Shown here piece by piece: positions 22,759 through 30,575 of a stretch of 64,000 bases of DNA. The translations under genes were made by a program, and so were the position numbers. The stretch covers positions 1 through 64,000 of the forward strand of contig NZ_WLZW01000003.1 in assembly GCF_009707665.1 (NCBI RefSeq), in the 5' to 3' direction. This stretch comes from Planomicrobium sp. YIM 101495 (GTDB lineage Bacteria > Bacillota > Bacilli > Bacillales_A > Planococcaceae). Each line of letters starts with the position of its first letter. Positions within the stretch are counted from its first letter, which is position 1. The notes beneath the pieces are model-generated. The model worked only from the letters and a program-made list of their open reading frames with translations, made no database searches and had not been told where the DNA came from.

Positions 22759-23277
22759 TTATTTGACGACAAGAACCGAGCAATCGGCTTCTTGCAGTAG
22801 GCGTCTGCTGACGGAACCGATGAAAAAGCGCTGCAATCCGGATTTGCCGCTATTGCCGATAATCAGCAGGTCGATTTGCTGTTCTTCGATGAACGCCGTG
22901 ATGGTTTTGACTGCTGGTCCATCGAGTGCGAGTACGGAAGCCTGGATCCCTTTTTCGTCAAGACGCTGCTGGATGGTAAGATGCATCTGCTTGGAGAGGT
23001 CATGGATATCGGTGTCTTCGGGGCCGGTGACGGTATCTGCGAATTCACCGGCATCCGGGGGAATCAGTTGATTCCGGGTATTATCCGCAATGGGTGAGGC
23101 AATCGGGACAGTAGAGCCTGCGCTATTTAAGAACCCGATGTTCTCGTTCGTTTGTTCGTTCACATAGATGATGGTGATTTTGGCGTCTGGCAGCAGGTTG
23201 AACAGCTCCGCTGCTTTCTCGAAAGCGAGCTTACTTCCTTCCGATCCATCATATGCGACTGCAAGGTTTTGATACAT
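22759..23277 (-). CDS. Universal stress protein (UspA family)
   Basis: The 172-aa single USP domain has the N-terminal NLAVAYDGSEGSKLAFEKA, the ATP-binding GNSGKSGLQRFFIGSVSRR (GxxGxxG-S type) and C-terminal CSVLVVK. A 45-residue Pro/Asp-rich insertion in the middle makes it longer than typical members. The start at 23277 follows GAGGGTGAAATAC; the open frame upstream has no start signals. It is monocistronic and divergent from the bmr leader. Confidence 0.9.
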   Translation of the reverse strand: MYQNLAVAYDGSEGSKLAFEKAAELFNLLPDAKITIIYVNEQTNENIGFLNSAGSTVPIASPIADNTRNQLIPPDAGEFADTVTGPEDTDIHDLSKQMHLTIQQRLDEKGIQASVLALDGPAVKTITAFIEEQQIDLLIIGNSGKSGLQRFFIGSVSRRLLQEADCSVLVVK

Positions 23278-23385
23278 GTATTTCACCCTCTTTTCTAATG
23301 ACTTCCCATTATTATTGTTAGTTTTTAAGTACCCGAATAAACAATGATAGAAACATAAGTAATGTTCGATGAATTCTAAAAAGTG

Positions 23386-23413
23386 TTGACAATGAGAATT
23401 GCGCAGTGATAGT
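23386..23413 (+). promoter_or_regulatory. Promoter of the bmrCD leader
   Basis: A perfect -35 TTGACA (23386-23391) and GATAGT (23408-23413) are 16 bp apart, 40 bp before the leader peptide start. Confidence 0.6.
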
Positions 23414-23452
23414 GTTGAAGTACTAAATAATTCGGGAAGGGAGGTTTTGAAG

Positions 23453-23533
23453 ATGGCGAAGATCCAAAAGAACAGCTTATCTAATTTCATGCAGTCTTCA
23501 GGCCTTCCGATCAGTCCCGGCTTCATTCATTGA
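23453..23533 (+). CDS. 26-residue leader peptide upstream of bmrCD
   Basis: The ATG has a strong ribosome binding site (GGGAGG, 8 nt before). The peptide begins MAKIQKNSLSNFMQSSGL and ends in PGFIH before TGA. It lies between a good promoter and an intrinsic terminator that precedes two ABC transporter genes. B. subtilis bmrCD is controlled by translation of a leader peptide (BmrB) coupled to transcription attenuation. This ORF has the same position, but I see no sequence likeness that I can vouch for. It could also contain residues that stall drug-bound ribosomes. Confidence 0.6.
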   Translation: MAKIQKNSLSNFMQSSGLPISPGFIH

Positions 23534-23578
23534 GCCGGTTTTAACAAAGGGGGCGTCTGTCTCCTTGTCATTTCATGA

Positions 23579-23610
23579 GCGTATGCCCATCAAACGGCGT
23601 GCGCTTTTTT
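23579..23610 (+). terminator. Attenuator terminator in the bmrCD leader
   Basis: GCGTATGCC (23579-23587) pairs over its full length with GGCGTGCGC (23596-23604; two G-U) and is followed by TTTTTT. It lies 45 nt after the leader peptide stop. Another hairpin, around ACAAAGGGGG and CTCCTTGT (23553-23570), separates them. Stalling in the leader peptide could shift the pairing and allow read-through. Confidence 0.7.
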
Positions 23611-23687
23611 GTGTTTTGAACAGCCTGGCTGTCCAAATAAATGAATGGCGCTTGTCATTCGACTAAAACGACAAGAGGAGAATGGTT

Positions 23688-23741
23688 ATGTGGAAGATGG
23701 GAAATGGAATTACAATCTATGAGGCGGCACGAAGCGGGTAG
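23688..23741 (+). CDS. 17-residue second leader peptide before bmrC
   Basis: ATG after AAGAGGAG (another ATG at 23682 is too close to it). The short frame (MWKMGNGITIYEAARSG) ends in TAG 41 bp before the bmrC start. CTTGTC/GACAAG (23651-23656 and 23670-23675) could form a stem just before its ribosome binding site. It could couple translation to bmrC or take part in the attenuation. The functional evidence is position only. Confidence 0.4.
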   Translation: MWKMGNGITIYEAARSG

Positions 23742-23782
23742 CGGGATTGCCATTAAAGGCTCGGGGAAAGAAGGCGTAAAAC

Positions 23783-25519
23783 ATGTTTGATGTATTATGG
23801 AAATTAAGAGGATTTTTCAAAGACAATTGGCTGCGGTACACGCTTGCGATCGGGATGCTCTTCGTCGCGAACTTATTGGAGATTGTGCCGCCGTGGTTGA
23901 TCGGAGTAGCGATCGATGCGATTGCACAAGACCGGCTGACGTCGGACTTGATGATGCAATACATCGGTGTGCTGCTGCTGGCGATGGTACTCGCCTATTT
24001 GACGAACTTCGTCTGGCAGTACCAGCTGTTCGGAGGGGCTTATTTATTGGAACGGCAGTTGCGTTCCGGTTTGATGAGCCACTTCTTGAAGATGGCTCCA
24101 CCTTTTTATGAGAAGAACAGAACGGGCGACTTGATGGCCCGTGCGACAAATGACTTGCGGGCTGTTTCGGAAACAGCAGGCTTCGGGATTTTGACATTGG
24201 TCGATTCGACGCTTTACATGGCGACGATCATTGTCGCGATGGGCTTCCTTGTTTCGTGGGAGCTGACGCTGCTTGCGCTGTTGCCGCTCCCGATCTTGGC
24301 GTTGATCGTCCAGGCACTCGGCAAGCGTATCCATGCCCGCTATACAGCGGCACAAGATGCCTTCGGGGGAATGAATGACAGTGTCCTGGAATCGGTCGGG
24401 GGTGTCCGGGTCGTTCGCGCTTACGTCCAAGAGCGTTCATCGGAACAGGATTTCTTGGATATGACTGAAGACGTCTACAAGAAGAATATGGCGGTGGAGC
24501 GCATCGATGCGCTATTTGCACCGGTCACGAAAGTATTGACTTCTGTCAGTTACATGATCGGAATCGGCTACGGTGCAGTGCTTGTGTCGCAAGGGACATT
24601 GACACTAGGCGAGCTTGTCGCATTCAACGTTTACCTTGGCATGGTCGTCTGGCCGATGTTCGCAATCGGGGAGATGATCAACATCTTGCAGCGGGGGAAT
24701 GCTTCGCTCGACCGTGTCAACGAAACATTGGACCATAAGGAAGATGTGGCGGATACAGTTGCACCGAAACGTGCGGACCGCCCGGAAGTGATCGGCTTCG
24801 AGGACTTCCACTTCAAGTATCCACAATCGGACAACGCCAATTTGGCGAATATCAAGATGGCGTTGAAGAGCGGTCAGACGCTCGGCATCGTCGGAGCGAC
24901 CGGCAGCGGGAAGACGACGTTCGTCAAACAGCTGCTGCGTGAATATCCAGCGGGACAAGGTTCGCTGTCGATCAACGGCATTGAACTCGCAGATCTATCG
25001 AAAGACGAACTGCGCGGGTGGATCGGCTATGTGCCGCAAGATCACGTCCTATTTTCACGCTCGATCCGGGAGAACATCCTGTTCGGTAAACCCGATGCTG
25101 ACGAGAAGGAAATCAAGGAAGCGCTAAGGCTGTCTTCGTTCGAGAAGGATTTGGAAATGCTGCCGCGCGGTCTCGATACGCTCGTCGGCGAGAAAGGAGT
25201 CTCTCTTTCGGGTGGCCAGAAGCAGCGGGTCTCCATTGCGCGCGCACTAATCAAAGATCCGGAAATCCTGATCCTCGATGACTCGCTGTCGGCTGTCGAC
25301 GCGAAGACCGAAGCGAACATCATTAAGAATATCCAAACGGAGCGGCAAGGCAAGACGACGATTATCACCACGCATCGATTGTCTGCTGTCCAGCACGCGG
25401 ATTGGATCATCGTCCTTGATGACGGGAAAATTGCCGAACAAGGCAAGCACGAACAATTGTTGGAAGAAAAAGCCTGGTACCAGGAACAATTCCTCCGCCA
25501 GCAAATCGAGGAGGTGTAA
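23783..25519 (+). CDS. bmrC: Heterodimeric multidrug ABC exporter subunit BmrC (YheI)
   Basis: The 578-aa half-transporter has six helices (residues about 15-300) and then an ATPase domain: Walker A GATGSGKTT, signature LSGGQKQRVSIARAL, Walker B ILILDDSLSAVD. The residue after the Walker B Asp is Asp instead of the catalytic Glu, as in the degenerate site of heterodimeric exporters. It is close to B. subtilis BmrC/YheI over its full length (FYEKNRTGDLMARATNDL). It partners with BmrD, which starts 2 bp after the stop codon. It should export drugs; its control seems to be by the leader upstream. Confidence 0.93.
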   Translation: MFDVLWKLRGFFKDNWLRYTLAIGMLFVANLLEIVPPWLIGVAIDAIAQDRLTSDLMMQYIGVLLLAMVLAYLTNFVWQYQLFGGAYLLERQLRSGLMSHFLKMAPPFYEKNRTGDLMARATNDLRAVSETAGFGILTLVDSTLYMATIIVAMGFLVSWELTLLALLPLPILALIVQALGKRIHARYTAAQDAFGGMNDSVLESVGGVRVVRAYVQERSSEQDFLDMTEDVYKKNMAVERIDALFAPVTKVLTSVSYMIGIGYGAVLVSQGTLTLGELVAFNVYLGMVVWPMFAIGEMINILQRGNASLDRVNETLDHKEDVADTVAPKRADRPEVIGFEDFHFKYPQSDNANLANIKMALKSGQTLGIVGATGSGKTTFVKQLLREYPAGQGSLSINGIELADLSKDELRGWIGYVPQDHVLFSRSIRENILFGKPDADEKEIKEALRLSSFEKDLEMLPRGLDTLVGEKGVSLSGGQKQRVSIARALIKDPEILILDDSLSAVDAKTEANIIKNIQTERQGKTTIITTHRLSAVQHADWIIVLDDGKIAEQGKHEQLLEEKAWYQEQFLRQQIEEV

Positions 25520-25521
25520 GA

Positions 25522-27276
25522 ATGGGGACAGGAAAACGTTTAGTCAATTATGCATTGAAGTTTAAACAGACGCTCATTCTCGGACTCGTTCTGCTCGCCG
25601 TTGCGGTTGCAGCGGATCTAGCTGGTCCATTGATCGTCAAGGAAATCATCGATAACCACATTGCGGTGGCGGGAGCGGACTTTGACTTCACACCGATCGC
25701 CCAGTTGCTCGTCCTGTTCCTCGGACTCGGCATTGTCACGGCGATCTTCCGCTTTCTGCAATACATCGTCCTGCAAAAAGGGGCGAACTTGATCATCAAG
25801 AAAATGCGGAATGACGTCTTCGAGCATGTGCAACGACTGCCGATCCGTTATTTCGACGACTTGCCTGCCGGGAAAGTCGTGTCACGTATCACGAACGATA
25901 CGGAAGCGATCCGTGACCTGTTCGTGACAGTGCTGTCGCAATTTGCGACGAGCTTCATGTACATCGGCGGAATCTTTATTGCAATGTTTTACCTTGAATG
26001 GCGACTTGCTGCAGTGCTGCTCGTGTTGATTCCGCTCCTTTACGCGTGGATGCTGCTTTACCGGAAGTACGCTTCCAACTATAACCATGTCGTCCGCGAG
26101 AAAGTCAGCGAGATGAACGGGATCATTAACGAATCGATCCAAGGGATGACGATCATCCAGGCATTTCGCCAGGAGAAGAAGATGAAGGAAGAGTTCGAAG
26201 GGTTGAACGACCATCACTTCAAATTCCAGCGGAAACTGCTTGTATTAGAAGGCATCGCTTCTTATAACTTAGTCGGCGCGCTTCGTTCGGTCGTCTTTGT
26301 CGTCTTCATCTGGTTCTTCGGAAGTGCTGTCCTGTCGGGTGGTTCGGTCGTGACGGTCGGTGTGCTGTATGCATTCGTCGACTACATCATCCGCTTGTTC
26401 AACCCGATCAGCGGCATCGTCAACCAGTTCGCCAAGCTCGAACAGGCACTGGTGGCAGCAGAGCGTGTCTTCCGTCTGCTTGACCGGACGGGTGAAGCCG
26501 TCAGCGATGAACAGATCGAACGATACGACGGCAACGTCCGCTTCGAGAATGTCTGGTTCGCTTACAAAGAAGAAGAGTACGTCTTGAAGGATATTTCGTT
26601 CGAAGCGAAGCAAGGAGAGACGGTCGCCTTGGTCGGCCACACTGGTTCTGGGAAAAGCTCGATCCTGAACTTGCTGTTCCGATTCTATGATGTTTCGAAA
26701 GGAACGATCACGGTCGACGGCAAAGACATCATGTCGATGCCGCGCCAAGCATTGCGGAGCCATATGGGAATCGTCCTGCAGGATCCGTACTTGTTCAGCG
26801 GTACGATCGAATCGAACATCTCGCTGAACGACCCGCGCATCACGCGTGATAGAGTCGAACAAGCGCTCCTCCAAGTGGGCGGCGACCGTGTGCTCCGTCA
26901 CTTGCCAAAAGGCATCGATGAGCCGGTCGTCGAAAAAGGCAGCACGCTGTCATCCGGACAGCGTCAGCTCATTTCGTTCGCCCGTGCGCTCGCTTTCGAT
27001 CCGGCAATCTTGATCCTGGACGAGGCGACATCGAACATTGACAGCGAGACGGAAGAGATCATCCAGCATGCGATGGATGTCTTGAAAGACGGCCGCACGA
27101 CGTTCATCATCGCGCACCGACTTTCTACAATCAAGAATGCGGACCGCATTCTTGTGCTGGATCGCGGCGAAATCGCCGAGTCCGGAACGCATGAAGAACT
27201 GATGAAACTGGAAGGCCAATATTACCAAATGTACAAATTGCAATCCGGAACGTCCATTGCCCGCTCTGTCGGGTAA
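25522..27276 (+). CDS. bmrD: Heterodimeric multidrug ABC exporter subunit BmrD (YheH)
   Basis: The 584-aa ABC half-exporter has a six-helix membrane domain in residues 15-310, Walker A GHTGSGKSS, Walker B ILILDEATSNID with the catalytic Glu, and a non-canonical signature LSSGQRQL. With BmrC it should give one active and one degenerate ATP site. B. subtilis BmrD is longer (about 670 aa) at the N-terminal part. It is translated together with bmrC (stop and start 2 bp apart, ribosome binding site GGAGGTG). Confidence 0.92.
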   Translation: MGTGKRLVNYALKFKQTLILGLVLLAVAVAADLAGPLIVKEIIDNHIAVAGADFDFTPIAQLLVLFLGLGIVTAIFRFLQYIVLQKGANLIIKKMRNDVFEHVQRLPIRYFDDLPAGKVVSRITNDTEAIRDLFVTVLSQFATSFMYIGGIFIAMFYLEWRLAAVLLVLIPLLYAWMLLYRKYASNYNHVVREKVSEMNGIINESIQGMTIIQAFRQEKKMKEEFEGLNDHHFKFQRKLLVLEGIASYNLVGALRSVVFVVFIWFFGSAVLSGGSVVTVGVLYAFVDYIIRLFNPISGIVNQFAKLEQALVAAERVFRLLDRTGEAVSDEQIERYDGNVRFENVWFAYKEEEYVLKDISFEAKQGETVALVGHTGSGKSSILNLLFRFYDVSKGTITVDGKDIMSMPRQALRSHMGIVLQDPYLFSGTIESNISLNDPRITRDRVEQALLQVGGDRVLRHLPKGIDEPVVEKGSTLSSGQRQLISFARALAFDPAILILDEATSNIDSETEEIIQHAMDVLKDGRTTFIIAHRLSTIKNADRILVLDRGEIAESGTHEELMKLEGQYYQMYKLQSGTSIARSVG

Positions 27277-27290
27277 TGGGCTTTTCTTTT
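27255..27290 (+). terminator. Terminator of bmrCD
   Basis: CATTGCCCG pairs with CGGGTAATG around a 6-nt loop containing the bmrD 3' end, followed by GGCTTTTCTTTT. Confidence 0.7.
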
Positions 27291-27354
27291 GGTTATACTC
27301 CGGGTGTTCCAACTGTCAATCTCGCTTCGTTTTCCCTATAATTAAGGAAGCATA

Positions 27355-27385
27355 CAAAAAAGCACTGGAACTTTCCAGCGCTTCA
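27355..27385 (-). terminator. Terminator of yheE
   Basis: On the minus strand AAGCGCTGGAA pairs with TTCCAGTGCTT, followed by TTTTG. Confidence 0.8.
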
Positions 27386-27586
27386 ATCGTATACATGAAA
27401 GAGCATAAGCTCATGAATCATCTTCTTGACTGCCTCTTCATCGGCCGGTGCGTCGTTCAGCCAATCGATCGTTCCGTCGGGCTGATACTCGGCACGGAAC
27501 TTCTCACTTTTGTAATAGAACGACAAGTTCCATCCGGGCAGCTGATGATTCTCGAACATCGGTTCAAACTTGAAATGCTGCAGCAT
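27383..27586 (-). CDS. yheE: YheE family protein
   Basis: The 67-aa protein is conserved in Bacillales, with the shared features ENHQLPGWNLSFYY near the N-terminus and the C-terminal HELMLFHVYD, as in B. subtilis YheE. The role is unknown. The start is the second of two adjacent ATGs (27586), 6 nt after AAGGAGG, matching the B. subtilis N-terminus. It lies between bmrD and yheB, as in B. subtilis gene order, but on the opposite strand. Confidence 0.85.
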   Translation of the reverse strand: MLQHFKFEPMFENHQLPGWNLSFYYKSEKFRAEYQPDGTIDWLNDAPADEEAVKKMIHELMLFHVYD

Positions 27587-27669
27587 CATGATCCTCCTTT
27601 TTCCATACACCCTTATTATACGGGCAGTACATGCAGTTGACAAAGACCAAATAGAAAAGAGTGACCGCG

Positions 27670-28818
27670 TTGAATATCGTAACAACTATTTTAACAATGG
27701 CGCTGATCGGTTCACTGATCGGGGCATTCACGAATTACATCGCCATCAAAATGCTCTTCCGCCCATACAATGCCGTATACCTCGGCAAATGGCGCCTGCC
27801 GTTTACTCCAGGCTTGATCCCGAAAAGAAGAGACGAGCTGTCCACACAACTCGGACGCATCGTCGTCGACCATCTGTTGACACCGGAAACTTTCAAGAGC
27901 CGGTTCCTGAACGAAGACATGCACACGCGCGTGGAAGCATGGATCCAGCAGCGCCTGGAGAAGCACGTGTTCCAATCCGGGAAGTCGTTCCAGGACTGGC
28001 TGGAAGCTGCCGGTCAGCATGATATGAAGGACCGGATCGAAGTGAAGCTGGACGAACTTGTAGATCGCCAGTACGCATCGGTCCGCTCGAAGATGGAAGG
28101 AAAGACGATCCGGGAATTGATGCCGGAATCGTGGAAGAAAGAAGCCGACCGGAAAGTGCACGAGTCGATCGAATATGCACTCGGACGCGCGACCGCTTAC
28201 TTCGAATCGTTCGAAGGGCGCCAGGCGATCCGCAGCCTTGTGGATGAGTTCCTCCTGTCACGCGGACGTCTCGGCAACATGCTGCAGTCGCTGTTCGGCG
28301 AATCGACTTCACTGATCGACCGCATCCAGCCGGAAATCATCAAATTCCTGCAATCTCCAAAAACGTATGAGATGGTTTCGAACTTGGCTAATGATGAATG
28401 GGAAAAGCTGCAAAACCGCGAAGCGGATGAGTTATTAAAGGAATTTGATTTCGAATCTGCAATCGAATCCGTGAAACAATATGTTCGTGAAAAAGCCGCA
28501 GTCGAACGTCGTCTCGAGGCATCACTTGCAGAGATCTGGCCGAATGGTCTAGAATGGGCAGGTGAGAACGTCACGCCGCTCGTTACGGATTTCATCTTCC
28601 AGCAAGGGGAAGCGAAGCTGGAAGAAACAATGCTGAAAATCGATTTGCAGGGCATGGTCAAGGAGCAAGTCGATTCATTGCCACTGGCGCGACTGGAAGA
28701 ACTGGTCGTCAGCATTTCCAAGCGGGAACTGAAGCTGATCACCGTCCTTGGTGCGGTGCTCGGGGGATTGATCGGAGTTGTCCAAGGGATTCTCGCATTA
28801 GTAATAAATACACTGTAG
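27670..28818 (+). CDS. yheB: YheB, DUF445 membrane protein
   Basis: The 382-aa protein has a transmembrane helix at each end and a long helical middle. The family signature is FTNYIAIKMLFRPYNA followed by PFTPGLIPKRRDEL. Start: TTG at 27670, preceded by AGAAAAGAGTGA; an in-frame GTG at 27661 is possible but has no ribosome binding site. Followed by yheA 13 bp later. The B. subtilis homologue is uncharacterised; a forespore or envelope role has been suggested for the family. Confidence 0.88.
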   Translation: MNIVTTILTMALIGSLIGAFTNYIAIKMLFRPYNAVYLGKWRLPFTPGLIPKRRDELSTQLGRIVVDHLLTPETFKSRFLNEDMHTRVEAWIQQRLEKHVFQSGKSFQDWLEAAGQHDMKDRIEVKLDELVDRQYASVRSKMEGKTIRELMPESWKKEADRKVHESIEYALGRATAYFESFEGRQAIRSLVDEFLLSRGRLGNMLQSLFGESTSLIDRIQPEIIKFLQSPKTYEMVSNLANDEWEKLQNREADELLKEFDFESAIESVKQYVREKAAVERRLEASLAEIWPNGLEWAGENVTPLVTDFIFQQGEAKLEETMLKIDLQGMVKEQVDSLPLARLEELVVSISKRELKLITVLGAVLGGLIGVVQGILALVINTL

Positions 28819-28831
28819 AGGAGAATGAATG

Positions 28832-29179
28832 ATGACAGTAAACATTTATGACGATATCAATCGTCTGGAAAGCACGTTCCGTACAACAGAGGAGTTCAAG
28901 AGCTTGGAGAAAGCGGTAGCAGCAGTTATGGCAGATCCAGCAGCGAATGAACTGTTCAAGAACTTCCGCGACCTGCAAGTGACGTTGCAGCAAAAACAAG
29001 CGCAAGGCGAAGAAATCACAGAAGAAGAAATGGAGCATGCGCAGCAAACTGCACAAGCGGCACAGGAGAACCAAACGATCCTGAACATGCTTGAAGCGGA
29101 GATGGGCCTGAGCCAGATGCTTGAAGAAGTGAACCGCGTGTTGGTGAAACCGATCCAAGAGCTTTATAACAAAATGTAA
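28832..29179 (+). CDS. yheA: YheA, YlbF/YmcA family protein
   Basis: The 115-aa all-helical protein belongs to the YlbF/YmcA superfamily (FKNFRDLQVTLQQKQAQGEE is characteristic). YlbF and YmcA are subunits of the Y-complex that acts with RNase Y; YheA is a paralogue without proven function. The ATG at 28832 matches the B. subtilis MTVN start; an ATG directly before it (28829) is equally close to GAGGAG. It forms an operon with yheB. Confidence 0.88.
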   Translation: MTVNIYDDINRLESTFRTTEEFKSLEKAVAAVMADPAANELFKNFRDLQVTLQQKQAQGEEITEEEMEHAQQTAQAAQENQTILNMLEAEMGLSQMLEEVNRVLVKPIQELYNKM

Positions 29180-29200
29180 GATTTTAAAGGGATAATAGGA

Positions 29201-29260
29201 AAGACACCGAATAGTTAGAAGTGAGGAACAATTCATTTCAACGAAGGGGTGTCTTTTTTT
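29201..29260 (+). promoter_or_regulatory. Nested hairpin with T-run covering the yhaR ribosome binding site
   Basis: AAGACACC (29201-29208) pairs with GGTGTCTT (29248-29255). Inside it GAAGTGA (29219-29225) pairs with TCATTTC around an 8-nt loop. The outer right arm contains the GGGGTG that serves as ribosome binding site of the next gene, and the T7 run reaches its start codon. It can act as the terminator of yheBA and, if read through, as a block on translation of yhaR. Confidence 0.65.
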
Positions 29261-30040
29261 ATGTACGAAACAATTCAATTGACGAAGAACGGACAGGTCG
29301 GGGAATTGATCCTTAACCGTCCGAATGCAATGAATGCGATGAATATGAAAATGATGGAGGAGCTGGCGGATTGCCTGGAGGACCTCCACAACGATGATAC
29401 GCTGAAAGTCATCATCTTCCGCGGAGAAGGCCGTGCGTTTTCCGCAGGCGGTGATATCAAGGCGATGCAAGGCGGCGGAGATGAATTTGATTTGAGCGAA
29501 GCGATGCAGTTCGTGACGCGGATCGCTTCGGCACTTTACACACTGCCGAAGCTGACGATCGCAGCGGTCCACGGAGCGGCAGCAGGCCTTGGCTTCAGCT
29601 TAGTGCTTGCATGCGACCACGTCATCGCGGAAGAAAACAGCAAGCTCGCAATGAACTTCATCGGCATCGGACTGATTCCGGATGGCGGCGGCCACTTCTT
29701 CATGAAGGAACGGGTCGGTGTGCCGAAAGCGAAGCAGCTGATCTGGGCTGGCCAAATGCTGAAAGCGCACGATGCGCTCGCAAAAGGCTTGATCGAAGAA
29801 GTGACAGCGGAAGGACGCGCATTGGAGCGGGCGAATGAATATGCGGAAGAAGCGCTGCAGTCTCCGCTGAAGGCGAAGCTTGCGACGAAGAATATCCTTC
29901 ATCAGCAAAAATTGCCGGAGCTGAAAAACATCCTTGCGATGGAAGAGACAAGCCAGAACGCGATGCGCCAAACAGCTGACCACAAGGAAGGCATCACAGC
30001 TTTCGTCGGCAAACGTCCGCCACAGTTCAAAGGAGAATGA
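29261..30040 (+). CDS. yhaR: Enoyl-CoA hydratase/isomerase family protein (YhaR-like)
   Basis: The 259-aa crotonase-fold protein has the oxyanion-hole segments FSAGGDIKAM and HGAAAGLGFSLVLACD and the catalytic region MNFIGIGLIPDGGGHFF. The position matches yhaR of B. subtilis, next to yheA and yhaQ. In typical hydratases the second acidic residue is Glu; here the aligned stretch has Asp-Gly-Gly, so it may act as isomerase or on a different acyl-CoA. The start at 29261 follows AAGGGGTG within a hairpin. Confidence 0.85.
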   Translation: MYETIQLTKNGQVGELILNRPNAMNAMNMKMMEELADCLEDLHNDDTLKVIIFRGEGRAFSAGGDIKAMQGGGDEFDLSEAMQFVTRIASALYTLPKLTIAAVHGAAAGLGFSLVLACDHVIAEENSKLAMNFIGIGLIPDGGGHFFMKERVGVPKAKQLIWAGQMLKAHDALAKGLIEEVTAEGRALERANEYAEEALQSPLKAKLATKNILHQQKLPELKNILAMEETSQNAMRQTADHKEGITAFVGKRPPQFKGE

Positions 30041-30090
30041 ATGGAAGTCGTCCCTGGGGTGTGGGACGGCTTTTTATGTGGGGCGTCTGG

Positions 30091-30199
30091 ATGTTAACCG
30101 GGGATATTCGGCAGATAACCGGGGATATCGACCAGATAACCGGGGATAAAACGGAAATAACCGGTGTTTTCCGTCAAATAACCGGTGTTTTCACTTACA
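30091..30199. repeat. 21-bp-phased direct repeats, locus 2 (five units)
   Basis: The core TAACCGG starts at 30095, 30116, 30137, 30158 and 30179, exactly every 21 bp. Units 1-3 continue with GGAT, units 4-5 with TGTTTT. The array sits in the gap between convergent yhaR and the YhzD-like gene. The plus-strand translation gives a 7-residue pseudo-repeat (ITGDIRQ), but the frame lacks a ribosome binding site. It has the same core as locus 3 (44283-44405). Confidence 0.85.
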
Positions 30200-30216
30200 T
30201 TGGCTTGAGACATAAG

Positions 30217-30251
30217 AAAAGCCGCCCCCGAAAATGAAAGGGACGGCTTCT
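30217..30251 (-). terminator. Terminator of the YhzD-like gene
   Basis: On the minus strand GAAGCCGTCCC pairs with GGGGCGGCTTTT around an AT-rich loop, followed by TTTTCTTATG. Confidence 0.75.
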
Positions 30252-30262
30252 ATCATGACTTC

Positions 30263-30448
30263 TCAAGAATGGAAAAGAATCAATTTGCCGGTAGGCGATG
30301 CAAGACGGTGCGTGTGATCGAGATATTCTTTCTCTTCCAGCACCGCTTCCCCTTGTTTCTTGGCCAAGTCGTCTGTTTCGGCAGTGATGGTTTCATCTAA
30401 TAAGATGGCGCCGGTTTTTTCGTAGACAAGCAGTTTGTATGTTCTCAT
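30263..30448 (-). CDS. Small YhzD-like protein
   Basis: The 61-aa soluble protein has TYKLLVYEKTGAILLDETI and a terminal GKLILFHS, resembling the small uncharacterised YhzD family of Bacillus (about 60 aa). Family assignment rests on size, location and motif memory. The start follows AAGGGGTGG. It is monocistronic and convergent to yhaR. Confidence 0.65.
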   Translation of the reverse strand: MRTYKLLVYEKTGAILLDETITAETDDLAKKQGEAVLEEKEYLDHTHRLASPTGKLILFHS

Positions 30449-30575
30449 CGTTCATCCACCCCTTCTGAATGCTCATTCATGTTTATTATAAGCGCTTTCC
30501 GCAAAAAAGTCCGCAAATATTGAATCTTTTGTGAGAAAAGACCGTATTACTAAATAACAGGAAGGTGGGAGTAAG

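Noticed and set aside
23278-23526. N-terminal extension of the universal stress protein (83 more codons)
   Set aside because: The ribosome binding site and family N-terminus support the ATG at 23277; the upstream frame overlaps the divergent bmr promoter and leader peptide.
30037-30237. Open frame of 66 codons through the 21-bp repeats at locus 2
   Set aside because: The 21-bp period keeps any frame open as a 7-residue repeat. There is no ribosome binding site, the frame begins inside the yhaR stop region and the sequence between cores is not conserved at protein level.
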